DNA from: RGIG7213 sp045545665
GTDB lineage: Bacteria; Bacillota; Clostridia; Oscillospirales; CAG-272
Assembly: GCA_045545665.1 (NCBI GenBank)
Contig: JAZQBL010000046.1
Coordinates: forward strand, 65,740-129,739
Length of the DNA: 64,000 nucleotides
Reading direction: 5' to 3'
Of this stretch, positions 1 through 7,260 are shown one piece after another. The translations under genes were made by a program, and so were the position numbers. Position 1 is the stretch's first letter; every line of letters begins with the position of its first letter. Under the pieces are notes generated by a model. It had not been told where the DNA came from and did not search any database. It saw only the letters and a program-made list of their open reading frames with translations.

Positions 1-1529
1 TACTTATATATCTTTCGCTTATTCCCTTCTTTTATATCATATTCAAAAAAGCGGAAAACACGGGTGTTTTCAAAATGTACCTTTACGGAATTGCATTTTT
101 TTACCCGTATTTCATAGCGGTATTTCACTGGTTTATCTATCAGTATCCGCTCGATTTTTTGGGTTTTTCCAAAGCGATGAGCATCGGGTATATAATCCTC
201 GCCTGGTTCGGCGTATCGCTTCTTATGACGGTGCTTTTCTCGTTTATCCCCGTGTTTATGCGGATATACGTGCTGTTTAAGGGAAAAGCGTTTTTATCTC
301 CTTTTTACATAAGCTGTATATGGTGTATTGCCGAATGGCTTAACTCAAAAACGTGTATGGGCGTTCCGTGGGCAAGGCTTGCCGTAACACAGCAAAATGC
401 GCTGTTTTATTTGCAGTCATCAAGTATTTTAAGCTCGTTTTTTATTTCCTTTATCATCGTGTTTTTCTCTTCAAGCATTGCTTACGCTGTCATATGCTTC
501 AAGGAAAGCGACAGAAAAAAAGCTCTTATAAGCTCTGCCTGCGCCGTTTTTCTCATTTTTGCAAACTCCGTCGGCGGTATCGTGCTTTATTACTCGGATC
601 TTTCAAAGGAATCGGGCGATATAATAACCGTATCCGTTCTTCAGGGCAATATGCTGTCAGGTGAAAAATGGGAGGGGGATTCCTCCTACACCGCTATGCA
701 GATATATCTCGATATGATATACACGGAAAGCGAAAAAAATTCTCCCGATATAATGGTCCTGCCGGAAACGGCGATTCCCGTCAATTTAAACTATTTTACG
801 TCTTACAGAGAGATGCTTGCAACGGCATCGGAGGAAACGGGATCGACGCTTTTAGTCGGTGCGTTCAACAACACGGAAGACGGAACGTCGCTCAATTCAA
901 TATTTATGTTTACCCCCGACGGCGGAATGTCCGAAACGGTTTATAACAAGCAGCAGCTCGTTCCGTTCGGTGAATTTCTGCCGATGCGTCCGCTGCTTGA
1001 AAAGATCCTGCCGATGCTTTCGGATATCAACGCAACGTCAAGCGACCTTGCCGCAGGAGATGATTCGACCGTTTTTGAAACGGAATACGGAAAAATAGGC
1101 TCTCTCATCTGCTTTGATTCCATATTTGAGCTTCTTTCGCAAAAGAGCGTCGAAAACGGTGCAGAGCTTCTTTGCATATCGACAAACGACTCCTGGTTTT
1201 CCGATTCTGCCGCCATCTACGAGCATAACGGTCACGCACGTCTGCGTGCCATCGAAAACAGGAGATACATCATGCGTTCGGCAAACAGCGGAATGTCCTC
1301 TGCAATAACACCTCGCGGTGAGATAATTGCAAAGATCGATCCTCTTTACAAAGGCACGCTGTGCTGTGACGTGGTGCTGCGGAATGACGTGACGTTCTTT
1401 TCACGCAATCCCCGCCTTTTCCCCTCGTTTCTTATAGTAAGTGCCGTGTGTCTGCTGTCTCTTCCGTTTGCGGAAAGATGCATCAAAAATTACAAGAAGA
1501 ATCCTCATTCAAAAGAAGAAAAGATGTAA
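1..1529 (+). CDS. lnt: Apolipoprotein N-acyltransferase, 5' truncated by window edge
   Basis: The reading frame is open from the first bases of the window, so the first ATG at 75 is probably internal and the true start lies upstream. At least five hydrophobic segments precede a nitrilase-like domain and one segment follows it. The Glu-Lys-Cys triad of the carbon-nitrogen hydrolase fold is present: Glu in LPETAIP, Lys in YNKQQLVPFGEFLP, Cys in GSLICFDS. Known family role: transfer of an acyl chain from phospholipid to the N-terminal Cys of lipoproteins at the outer face of the membrane. Several lipoproteins encoded in this window (OppA-like, phosphatase, hydrolase) are possible substrates. Many Bacillota lack Lnt, so its presence is a lineage marker. 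A strong terminator follows at 1654. Confidence 0.9.
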   Translation, partial: LIYLSLIPFFYIIFKKAENTGVFKMYLYGIAFFYPYFIAVFHWFIYQYPLDFLGFSKAMSIGYIILAWFGVSLLMTVLFSFIPVFMRIYVLFKGKAFLSPFYISCIWCIAEWLNSKTCMGVPWARLAVTQQNALFYLQSSSILSSFFISFIIVFFSSSIAYAVICFKESDRKKALISSACAVFLIFANSVGGIVLYYSDLSKESGDIITVSVLQGNMLSGEKWEGDSSYTAMQIYLDMIYTESEKNSPDIMVLPETAIPVNLNYFTSYREMLATASEETGSTLLVGAFNNTEDGTSLNSIFMFTPDGGMSETVYNKQQLVPFGEFLPMRPLLEKILPMLSDINATSSDLAAGDDSTVFETEYGKIGSLICFDSIFELLSQKSVENGAELLCISTNDSWFSDSAAIYEHNGHARLRAIENRRYIMRSANSGMSSAITPRGEIIAKIDPLYKGTLCCDVVLRNDVTFFSRNPRLFPSFLIVSAVCLLSLPFAERCIKNYKKNPHSKEEKM

Positions 1530-1653
1530 TTGTGCAAGAACAAAGAAGTCTGTAACATAAAAAAAGAACGCACGGAAAAGAGTGACGTTCTCGTTGGAGA
1601 AATCAAGAACCGGATCGATGCCATATTGAAAGTTTGATCCGCAAAAAGCAATA

Positions 1654-1693
1654 ATATACCCCGATAGATTTTCAAAGATCTGTCGGGGTATAT
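1654..1693 (+). terminator. Rho-independent terminator after lnt
   Basis: A long inverted repeat, ATATACCCCGATAGATT paired with GATCTGTCGGGGTATAT around a short loop, is followed by TTATTTG. The stem lies about 125 bases after the lnt stop. The 1530-1800 gap otherwise holds a weaker hairpin (AGAACG...CGTTCT, 1570-1595) whose minus-strand copy runs into T-rich sequence and could terminate the convergent four-helix-bundle gene. Confidence 0.75.
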
Positions 1694-1800
1694 TTATTTG
1701 CATCGTTCAATCGAAAAATTATTTTCCTCTGATTTTCACAACGTTTTTTCTCTTCACTGTATCATCGATTTCGCCTTTGTATTACAAAGCACAGAATTTA

Positions 1801-2154
1801 TTATTGTTTTGTTTTGATAGTATTCAACGAGGATATCAGCATTCTGCGTATAGCGCCGCAATCATTTTGAATTGATTTATAAATAGTTTCTTCTATACAA
1901 CCCGTTTCAAACAAAAGTTCAAGCCAATACTCGGTTTCATAGCACTCTTTTTGCGCAATTTCAAGTTTTGATATGAAATCCTTCGTACCTTGTGCATACT
2001 GCGCCTCGTGAATATTGGCTCCGATAGAAGTACCGGAACGCAATAATTGATTTATCAAGACAGCTTCTTTGTGTTCGGATTTCATATTACGGCAAAGAAA
2101 AACAATGTTTTTTGCAAAGATCTTTGCCTTATCTCTTAAAATACTGTTCGACAT
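1801..2154 (-). CDS. Four-helix-bundle protein (S23/Avd-like family)
   Basis: The 117-residue, mostly helical, Lys/Glu-rich protein matches the four-helix-bundle family that includes 23S rRNA intervening-sequence proteins and the Avd accessory proteins of diversity-generating retroelements. Family-like segments seen are RDKAKIFAKNIVFLC near residue 7, LINQLLRSGTSIGANIHEAQ near 33-52 and KLEIAQKECYETEYWLELL near 63-81. No reverse transcriptase or variable repeat is nearby, so a DGR role is not supported. The gene is a lone minus-strand unit whose 5' side faces a dense array of miniature hairpins at 2209-2399. The molecular function of stand-alone members is unknown; nucleic-acid binding is an inference from the basic, helical nature. 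Confidence 0.85.
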   Translation of the reverse strand: MSNSILRDKAKIFAKNIVFLCRNMKSEHKEAVLINQLLRSGTSIGANIHEAQYAQGTKDFISKLEIAQKECYETEYWLELLFETGCIEETIYKSIQNDCGAIRRMLISSLNTIKTKQ

Positions 2155-2208
2155 AGAATCTCCTCACAAAATATTATACATCAAAATCACCAATTCGTTC
2201 GGTTATAT

Positions 2209-2399
2209 TCCGACTTCGTCGGAGTGATATTATTGCTGTCGCAATAGTGATATTGAAGCCTTACAGCTTCAGTGATATTTTATTCGCCATAAACTCGCGA
2301 AGCGAATATCACTCGGCGTAAGCCGAATATCACTGCAAAGCAATATCACTCGCCGTAGGCGAATAAAACTGGCGTGATACTCCGTCAGAGTATCACGCC
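2209..2399. repeat. Mini-hairpin array, spacer AGTGATAT/ATATCACT
   Basis: Eight small palindromes with different stems sit in series, joined by the constant spacer AGTGATAT in the first half and its reverse complement ATATCACT in the second. Stems seen: TCCGAC/GTCGGA (2209-2223), ATTGC/GCAAT (2232-2245), GAAGC/GCTTC (2255-2270), ATTCGC/GCGAAT (2282-2307), CGGC/GCCG (2314-2325), TGC/GCA (2334-2342), CGCC/GGCG (2351-2361) and a 12-bp stem GGCGTGATACTC at 2371-2399. Loops are often GTA, GTAA or AAA. Stem sequences differ while the spacer is kept, which is unlike ordinary tandem or CRISPR repeats. The last, longest hairpin may terminate rplL transcription. Confidence 0.85.
2371..2399 (-). terminator. 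Probable terminator of rplJ-rplL
   Basis: A perfect 12-bp stem with loop CGTCA lies 34 bases past the rplL stop. On the minus strand it is followed by AGTTTTATTCG, a weak T tract; on the plus strand CTTTTTTT comes 11 bases after the stem. It is also the last member of the hairpin array. Confidence 0.5.
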
Positions 2400-2432
2400 A
2401 ATCACGCATCTTTTTTTAAACTTTCGTTTTAA

Positions 2433-2810
2433 TTATTTGATTTCAACAGTAGCGCCTGCTTCTGTAAGCTTAGCCTTGTATTCTTCAGCTGTAGCCTTGT
2501 CAACGCCTTCTTTGAGAGCCTTAGGAGCACCTTCAACGATGTCCTTAGCTTCCTTAAGTCCGAGACCTGTAAGTTCACGAACAACCTTGATAACTCCGAG
2601 CTTGGAGGAACCGAAGGAAGCGAGGATTACGTCAAATTCTGTCTTTTCTTCTGCAGCAGCTGCAGCAGGAGCAGCAGCGCCAGCAACTGCAACGGGAGCA
2701 GCAGCTGTTACGCCGTATTTTTCTTCGAGACCCTTAACGAGGTCTGCGAGTTCGAGTATTGTAAGTGAATCAAGTTCTTCAAGAATCTTTTCGATTTTTT
2801 CGTTAGCCAT
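2433..2810 (-). CDS. rplL: 50S ribosomal protein L7/L12
   Basis: The 125-residue protein has the N-terminal dimerization helix region (IEKILEELDSLTILELADLV), an Ala/Pro-rich hinge near residues 40-55 and the C-terminal domain with FDVILASFGSSKLGVIKVVRE and the GLGLKEAKDIVEGAPKALKEG motif. Length and hinge position are normal for the family. It forms the ribosomal stalk that recruits translational GTPases. The start is preceded by AAAGGTGTATTAAAA. It is the second gene of the rplJ-rplL unit, 46 bases after rplJ. Confidence 0.98.
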   Translation of the reverse strand: MANEKIEKILEELDSLTILELADLVKGLEEKYGVTAAAPVAVAGAAAPAAAAAEEKTEFDVILASFGSSKLGVIKVVRELTGLGLKEAKDIVEGAPKALKEGVDKATAEEYKAKLTEAGATVEIK

Positions 2811-2856
2811 TTTTAATACACCTTTCGTATTTTTTCAGTAAATTTGTGAAGCTGAA

Positions 2857-3408
2857 TTATTCAGCTGCAGCTTCTTCAGCGGGTGCTGCTTCTTCAGCAG
2901 CTGCGGGAGCGCCTTCACCCTGCTTGTCGATAATAGCCTGGAGCACGTATGCCAGGTTGAACAAAGGAGAACGAACACTTCCGAGGATCTTCGCGATAAG
3001 TGTTTCTTTTGACGGGATGTCAGCAAGAGCCATAACGCCTGCTTTATCAAGTATCTCACCGTCTACAAAGCCTGCCTTTATATCAAAGGTTTCAACTGTT
3101 TCAGCGTACTTCTTGAGTATCTTTGCGGGTGCTACAGCATCCTTCTGGCTGATAGCAACGGCTGTCATACCTTCAAGAACATCGCCAAGCTTTGCATAAC
3201 CCACTTCTTCAACAGCTCTCTTCGTCATTGTATTCTTAATGACGGAGTATTCAACGCCTGCTTCTCTGAGCTCAGCTCTCATCTTCGTATCGTTTTCAAC
3301 CGTAATGCCGGCATACGTTACGATAACGCAAGAAGAAGCAGTCTTGAGCTTTTCAACAAGATCAGCGACGATCTGCTGCTTTTGGGCCTTGATTTTTTCG
3401 CTTGCCAT
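2857..3408 (-). CDS. rplJ: 50S ribosomal protein L10
   Basis: The start at 3408 (MASEKIKAQKQQIV) follows GGAGGTAAATATCAC; a longer open frame upstream to 3495 reads through the leader and is not credible. The 183-residue protein shows the family signature ASSCVIVTYAGITVENDTKMRAELREAG and KNTMTKRA, then an Ala/Glu-rich tail that anchors L7/L12 dimers. L10 binds 23S rRNA at the stalk base and represses its own operon by binding the leader annotated at 3409-3566. The C-terminal run of APAAAEEAAPAEEAAAE is longer than in many species but of the usual character. Confidence 0.97.
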   Translation of the reverse strand: MASEKIKAQKQQIVADLVEKLKTASSCVIVTYAGITVENDTKMRAELREAGVEYSVIKNTMTKRAVEEVGYAKLGDVLEGMTAVAISQKDAVAPAKILKKYAETVETFDIKAGFVDGEILDKAGVMALADIPSKETLIAKILGSVRSPLFNLAYVLQAIIDKQGEGAPAAAEEAAPAEEAAAE

Positions 3409-3566
3409 GTGATATTTACCTCCGTTTTGGTTTTGTCTTCCGAAAACAGAAAACGCCTTCTTTTCAAGTACCGAAAAGAAAGCGTAAAAATACAAAATGT
3501 ATATACCGTTTTCCCCTCGGCAGGAAAGCTTTCGCTTTTACCGAAACCTGCTGTCTTCGGATTAAC
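3409..3566 (-). promoter_or_regulatory. L10 leader (autoregulatory mRNA element)
   Basis: The 5' untranslated region before rplJ contains, reading on the minus strand, CCGAAGACAGCAGGT followed about 25 bases later by CCTGCCGAGG, the paired signature of the L10 leader found before rplJL in many bacteria. GCAGG and CCTGC form the basal stem. L10 (with L12) binding to this RNA is the known mechanism of feedback. A further hairpin AAAGCGAAAGCTTT lies inside. Confidence 0.85.
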
Positions 3567-3572
3567 GGGTGA

Positions 3573-3601
3573 ATTATATCATATATATTTTTATTTGTCA
3601 A
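3573..3601 (-). promoter_or_regulatory. Promoter of rplJ-rplL
   Basis: On the minus strand TTGACA (3601-3596) and TATAAT (3578-3573) are separated by exactly 17 bases, a full consensus sigma-A promoter placed just before the L10 leader. Confidence 0.88.
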
Positions 3602-3628
3602 TACGAAATTATAACATTTACAATTTGT

Positions 3629-4222
3629 TTACTTATAAAATCTGACGTTTGCAATTACGCGCCCTATTACGGAAACTTCCTTGACGATTATCGGGCGCAT
3701 AGTGCTGTTTTCGGGCTGAAGCCTTATATGTCCGTTTTCCTTGTAAAAGGTTTTTACGGTTGCCTCGTCGTCAATGAGGGCTACGACGATCTGACCGTTT
3801 TCAGCGCACGGCGTTTTGTTTATTATGACGTAATCGCCGTCAAGTATGCCTGCTTCGACCATACTTTCGCCTTCAACACGCAAAGCAAACACGCTTTCCT
3901 TCGGATAGCCGCCGGGAACCTGCACGGAGATGTATCCGTCGTAATTTTCCTCGGCAAATATCGGAAGTCCTGCGGCGACCTTACCCAAAACGGGTATGGA
4001 CAGCGAGAAATTTTCGCCCGTACGGAGCGTACGGCACTTCCCCTGCTCTTTTTGTATATATCCTTTATCCTCAAGTCTTTGCAGATAGCTGTGTACCGTA
4101 GATGTACTTGCAATACCCGTGGCATCCTTTATGTCACGCACGGTGGGAGAACACTCGCCGCGGCTTATAACGTCAACTATATAATCGTATATCTGTTGTT
4201 CTTTTTTTGTAAGCGGAACCAT
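3629..4222 (-). CDS. lexA: LexA SOS repressor
   Basis: The 197-residue protein has an N-terminal winged helix (KKEQQIYDYIVDVISRGECSPTVRDIKDATGIASTSTVHSYLQRLEDKGYI) and a C-terminal S24 autoprotease domain. The Ala-Gly cleavage site is in VAAGLP (near residue 83), the catalytic Ser in EGESMVEAGILDGD and the Lys in EATVKTFY. RecA-stimulated self-cleavage relieves repression of SOS genes. The gene is a single minus-strand unit between rplT and rplJ, with two LexA-type boxes upstream at 4285-4318, so it is probably autoregulated. recA in this window carries a perfect box. The start follows GAGGCGATTAT. Confidence 0.97.
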   Translation of the reverse strand: MVPLTKKEQQIYDYIVDVISRGECSPTVRDIKDATGIASTSTVHSYLQRLEDKGYIQKEQGKCRTLRTGENFSLSIPVLGKVAAGLPIFAEENYDGYISVQVPGGYPKESVFALRVEGESMVEAGILDGDYVIINKTPCAENGQIVVALIDDEATVKTFYKENGHIRLQPENSTMRPIIVKEVSVIGRVIANVRFYK

Positions 4223-4284
4223 ATAATCGCCTCACTGAACTGTTTTGGGTGTTTTTGCCCTTAATTGATTATACCATCAAAAAA

Positions 4285-4318
4285 TGAACAAATATACAAA
4301 AAACCGAACAAATATTCG
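4285..4318 (-). promoter_or_regulatory. Two SOS boxes at the lexA promoter
   Basis: CGAACAAATATTCG at 4305-4318 matches the Gram-positive LexA consensus CGAAC-N4-GTTCG at all but one half-site base. A second, weaker copy TGAACAAATATAC lies at 4285-4297. A TATAAT -10 (minus strand, 4273-4268) stands just downstream, so the boxes cover the -35 region. Autoregulation is inferred from this placement. Confidence 0.8.
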
Positions 4319-4359
4319 GATTTTTACGAAAAAATCGAAGAAATATTCAAAAAATAAAA

Positions 4360-4382
4360 ATGGGAGTTTTTTCAACTCCCAT
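4360..4382 (-). terminator. Terminator of infC-rpmI-rplT
   Basis: ATGGGAGTT pairs with AACTCCCAT around a short T-rich loop, 8 bases beyond the rplT stop, and on the minus strand is followed by TTTTATTTTTTG. Confidence 0.85.
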
Positions 4383-4390
4383 ATTTTCAA

Positions 4391-4747
4391 TTATTTAAGT
4401 GCTGCTTTTGCCTGTTCTGCAAGTGCTGCGAAAGCATCCTTGTCGTAAACAGCGATCTCAGCGAGCATCTTACGGTTGAGTGTTACTCCTGCCTTCTTAA
4501 GACCGTTCATAAACGTGGAGTAGTTCATACCGTTAACCTTTGCCTGAGCAGAAATTCTTGTGATCCAGAGGCGACGGAAGTCTCTCTTCTTCATCTTTCT
4601 GCCTGCGAAAGCGTAGTTACCGCTCTTCATTACCTGCTGCTTAGCCATCTTGAAGTGCTTGCTCTTTGCACCCCAGTAGCCCTTTGCGAGCTTGAGCATT
4701 TTATTTCTTCTCTTACGAGTTGCCAATGCGCCTTTTATTCTTGCCAT
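4391..4747 (-). CDS. rplT: 50S ribosomal protein L20
   Basis: The 118-residue basic protein begins MARIKGALATRKRRNKMLKLAKGYWGAKSKHFK and contains RDFRRLWITRISAQAKVNGMNYSTFMNGLKKAGV, the typical L20 sequence and length. It binds 23S rRNA early in large-subunit assembly and in Bacillota represses its own operon through the infC leader. It is the last gene of infC-rpmI-rplT, 27 bases after rpmI, with GGAGGAAATAG before the start and a terminator immediately after. Confidence 0.98.
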   Translation of the reverse strand: MARIKGALATRKRRNKMLKLAKGYWGAKSKHFKMAKQQVMKSGNYAFAGRKMKKRDFRRLWITRISAQAKVNGMNYSTFMNGLKKAGVTLNRKMLAEIAVYDKDAFAALAEQAKAALK

Positions 4748-4774
4748 TTTCTATTTCCTCCTATTCTTCCTAAA

Positions 4775-4972
4775 TCAGTCCTTGGGAATGAGTGACTTAA
4801 CAGTCTTCGTGAAGCAATCGCTGAGGTATCCTCTCTGTCTGAGGTCTCTCTTACGCTTCGTGCTCTTCTTGCCGAGCTTGTGACGGCGGTTTGTGTGATT
4901 GATCTTTACCTTGCCTGTTCCTGTGAGACTGAATCTTTTGGATGAGGCTTTATGTGACTTGATTTTTCCCAT
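4775..4972 (-). CDS. rpmI: 50S ribosomal protein L35
   Basis: The 65-residue, highly basic protein begins MGKIKSHKASSKRFSLTGTGK and contains NRRHKLGKKSTKRKRDLR, the family core. It sits between infC and rplT in the conserved order, with AGGAAAAAATC ahead of the start. Length is normal. Confidence 0.98.
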   Translation of the reverse strand: MGKIKSHKASSKRFSLTGTGKVKINHTNRRHKLGKKSTKRKRDLRQRGYLSDCFTKTVKSLIPKD

Positions 4973-5009
4973 GATTTTTTCCTTTCCTGTATACAGATTC
5001 TTTGTTTAC

Positions 5010-5552
5010 TTATGCTTTTTCAGCCTTTGCTTTCGCATCGGGCTTTATGGGAGAAAGCATCATTGTTATGTTTCTGCCTTCTGCCACCGGGGGTTTATCT
5101 GCCGCGCCGTATTCTGCGCACGCATCTGCAAAGCGTTTGAGAATGTCGTAACCCATACTCTGGTGAGTTATCTGTCTTCCCCTGAATCTAACAACGACCT
5201 TGACCTTATCCATTCCCTTGAGGAAACGGTGGGCGTGTTTTACCTTAGTCATAAAATCGTGCGTATCAATAGTAAGGGAAAGCTGGATTTCCTTGACTTC
5301 GGCATTTTGCTGTTTTTTCTTTGCTTCTTTTTCCTTTTTGTCGCGGTCGAAGCGGTACTTTCCGTAATCAATGACCTTACATACGGGCGGGTTTGCCGTA
5401 GGAGCGATGAGGACGAGATCGAGCCCTCTGTCGTATGCGATGTCACGTGCTTCGTCTGCGCTCATTATTCCGAAGACTTCGCCGTCGTCGCCGACAACTC
5501 TTACCTGTGCCAATTTGATGTCATCATTGATCAAAAGATCCTTAGTGCTTAT
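5010..5552 (-). CDS. infC: Translation initiation factor IF-3, AUA start codon
   Basis: The protein matches IF-3: N-terminal domain with LLINDDIKLAQVRVVGDDGEVFGIMSADEA, a Lys-rich linker (RDKKEKEAKKKQQNAEVKEIQLS) and the C-terminal domain RGRQITHQSMGYDILKRF. The best start is the ATA codon at 5552-5550, giving ISTKDLLINDD and 180 residues: GGAGGT lies 8 bases upstream, and IF-3 genes commonly begin just here with a rare AUU or AUA codon so that IF-3 limits its own synthesis. An upstream in-frame TTG is too close to the ribosome binding site, and the ATG at 5636 would add a leader-encoded stretch unlike the family. First gene of the operon. Confidence 0.95.
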   Translation of the reverse strand: MSTKDLLINDDIKLAQVRVVGDDGEVFGIMSADEARDIAYDRGLDLVLIAPTANPPVCKVIDYGKYRFDRDKKEKEAKKKQQNAEVKEIQLSLTIDTHDFMTKVKHAHRFLKGMDKVKVVVRFRGRQITHQSMGYDILKRFADACAEYGAADKPPVAEGRNITMMLSPIKPDAKAKAEKA

Positions 5553-5702
5553 TGCCAAACACCTCCAAAATAAATTAAAAAAATGCGGTGAAACACTTTT
5601 CCCGCATACCAAAACCACGGCACAGATCTGCCGCAATAAGTATTAACCCACTGCCCGAGGCGGTAAAGGTGAGAACGGAAAAATCGTTTCTGCTTTTTTG
5701 TA
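5553..5702 (-). promoter_or_regulatory. infC leader with attenuator (L20-type leader)
   Basis: About 150 bases separate the promoter from infC. On the minus strand the stretch holds GTTCTCACCTTTACC and GGGTTAATACTTATT, then ATGCGG (5588-5583 arm) pairing with CCGCAT across a 13-base loop and running into TTTTTTTAATTT. That is an intrinsic terminator inside the leader, as expected for L20-controlled premature termination in Bacillota. The exact L20-binding fold was not derived. Confidence 0.7.
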
Positions 5703-5708
5703 CAAGAT

Positions 5709-5737
5709 ATAATATCACATTCAAATCGTTTTGTCAA
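5709..5737 (-). promoter_or_regulatory. Promoter of infC-rpmI-rplT
   Basis: Minus-strand TTGACA (5737-5732) and TATTAT (5714-5709) are spaced by 17 bases. Confidence 0.85.
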
Positions 5738-5859
5738 GTGTTTTTGATAACTTTTTTCATTTTTCAAAACACCGCTGTGCGGTGTGCGCCCTATGTCCGC
5801 CGGGGGTGCACGGGCGCTTATTTTCGTCCGATACCCGTGATAACACGGTGATTCATCAA

Positions 5860-7077
5860 CTATTTCTTCCTTATATAATTAACAAGGCAGACAGTCATTA
5901 AAACGGGAAAAACGATTATTACAAAAAGTCCGCATTTTAAAGCGAGTTGTTCGGGGGAAATACCGTCGAAGACGGCAATATCTTCAAGTAAAGATGCGTT
6001 TTTTTCGGCAAAGTCGGAAACGAGTCCCGTTATCCAAGGTCCTGCCGAACAGCCTATATCGCCCATAACGGAAAGAATGGCAAACATTGCCGCGCCTCCG
6101 TGGGGAAAATCCTCCTCCGCCTTTGCGACCGTTCCCGGCCACATAAGTGCAACAGAGACTCCGCACAGCGCACAGCCGATTACAGAAACTATCGGGTTAT
6201 TTATAAGCGTTATCATAAGGTACGACACTACGCAAAGAAGCGAGGAAAGCGCAAGCGTTTTTCCTATATCGAATTTCTCACCGAATATTCCGTACAGCAT
6301 ACGGCAAAGCGCCATACAAAGCGCAAAACCGCAAAGTCCAATAAGATCTCCCGCCATTTTCGGCATTTCAAGACCTATTTCCGCAAAATAGGACGCCCAC
6401 TGTGCGACCGCTTGCTCCGATGCGCCCGAGCAGACCATCACGAGCATAAGTGTTAAAAAGCCTTTTGTTTTAAGTAATTTTTTTATCGGTGTACGTGTTT
6501 TGCCCTTTTCGAATTCGGGAAGAGGAACGAGCAAAAACAAGACCGCACCGACAAGCGGAACGACTGCCCACATTATCGGCAAAACGTGCCAATTTGTGAA
6601 AAAGTAAAGGTATACCGTTGACAAAATGCAAACGAGCACGTGTCCCCAGCAATAAAACGAGTGAAGCAGAGGTATTTCGACCTTCGTATTTGCCCCCGGC
6701 AGATACGTAACTATCGGATTTAAAAGCACCTCGATAAGTCCTGCGCCGACGGAATACATTACAACGCTTGCAACGAGTCCCGCATACGGCGGCATAGCGG
6801 TCGGAAGTGTTGCCATACAGACGAGCCCCGCAAGGCACAAAACGTGTGCTGTGACCGTTTGCAGACGCAACGGTATTTTTTCGGAAAATTTTACAGACAA
6901 CAGATCCGTACATATCTGAACGGCAAAATTTATTAAAATGAGTCTTCCGAGCTCCTCGTAGGAAAGTCCGAAGCTGTTTTTGAACGACACGAACAAAAGC
7001 GGTGCCAGATTGATTATGACCGCTTGCGTGAAAAATCCGACGTAGCAAGCGATCCGTGTACATTTAAACGAGCGCAT
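5860..7077 (-). CDS. MFS transporter (sugar-permease-like)
   Basis: The 405-residue protein has about twelve hydrophobic segments and the general MFS layout, with a loop near residues 188-205 (PLPEFEKGKTRTPIKKLLKT) between the halves. Segments such as EIPLLHSFYCWGHV and GSGLIEV-like VGAGLIEVLLNPIVTYLP recall the FucP-type sugar permeases, but the substrate cannot be told. It is the last gene of the minus-strand run that starts with the aminotransferase at 14455; a 183-base gap with a large G-rich hairpin separates it from the PAP2 gene, so it may have a separate or reduced transcript. Uptake of the sugar-like substrate of the operon is the likely role. Confidence 0.8.
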   Translation of the reverse strand: MRSFKCTRIACYVGFFTQAVIINLAPLLFVSFKNSFGLSYEELGRLILINFAVQICTDLLSVKFSEKIPLRLQTVTAHVLCLAGLVCMATLPTAMPPYAGLVASVVMYSVGAGLIEVLLNPIVTYLPGANTKVEIPLLHSFYCWGHVLVCILSTVYLYFFTNWHVLPIMWAVVPLVGAVLFLLVPLPEFEKGKTRTPIKKLLKTKGFLTLMLVMVCSGASEQAVAQWASYFAEIGLEMPKMAGDLIGLCGFALCMALCRMLYGIFGEKFDIGKTLALSSLLCVVSYLMITLINNPIVSVIGCALCGVSVALMWPGTVAKAEEDFPHGGAAMFAILSVMGDIGCSAGPWITGLVSDFAEKNASLLEDIAVFDGISPEQLALKCGLFVIIVFPVLMTVCLVNYIRKK

Positions 7078-7152
7078 ATTATTTGTTTTACCTATGTAAA
7101 TTATAGTTTAGTCGTTAACTATCCCATTTGTTTATCACCGCGGTGCGGTGAT

Positions 7153-7203
7153 GTGTCCCTCCGCCCAGTTGCTTTGCAACTTGGGGGGGTGGGCGGGGGA
7201 CAC
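7153..7203. repeat. Nested G-rich hairpin
   Basis: GTGTCCCTCCGCCCA pairs imperfectly with TGGGCGGGGGACAC, enclosing a perfect inner hairpin AGTTGC/GCAACT. The palindrome ATCACCGCGGTGCGGTGAT sits just before it (from 7135). The two fill the gap between the MFS and PAP2 genes. They could terminate or stabilise the upstream transcript, or be a dispersed repeat. Confidence 0.6.
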
Positions 7204-7260
7204 AAGTTGCAAATAAAAATTCAGCACAAATTTAAAGGGATCGCAGGGCGACCCCAATTT

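Noticed and set aside
2209..2399. CRISPR array
   Set aside because: The repeated word is only 6-9 bases and the segments between are palindromes, not unique spacers of constant length; no cas genes.
2374..3199. Plus-strand open frames opposite rplL and rplJ
   Set aside because: Low-complexity Ala/Ser-rich translations mirroring the ribosomal protein genes; no ribosome binding sites or family match.
5770..5860. Regulatory RNA between infC promoter and MFS gene
   Set aside because: Only short GC-rich inverted segments are seen; nothing matches a known element.
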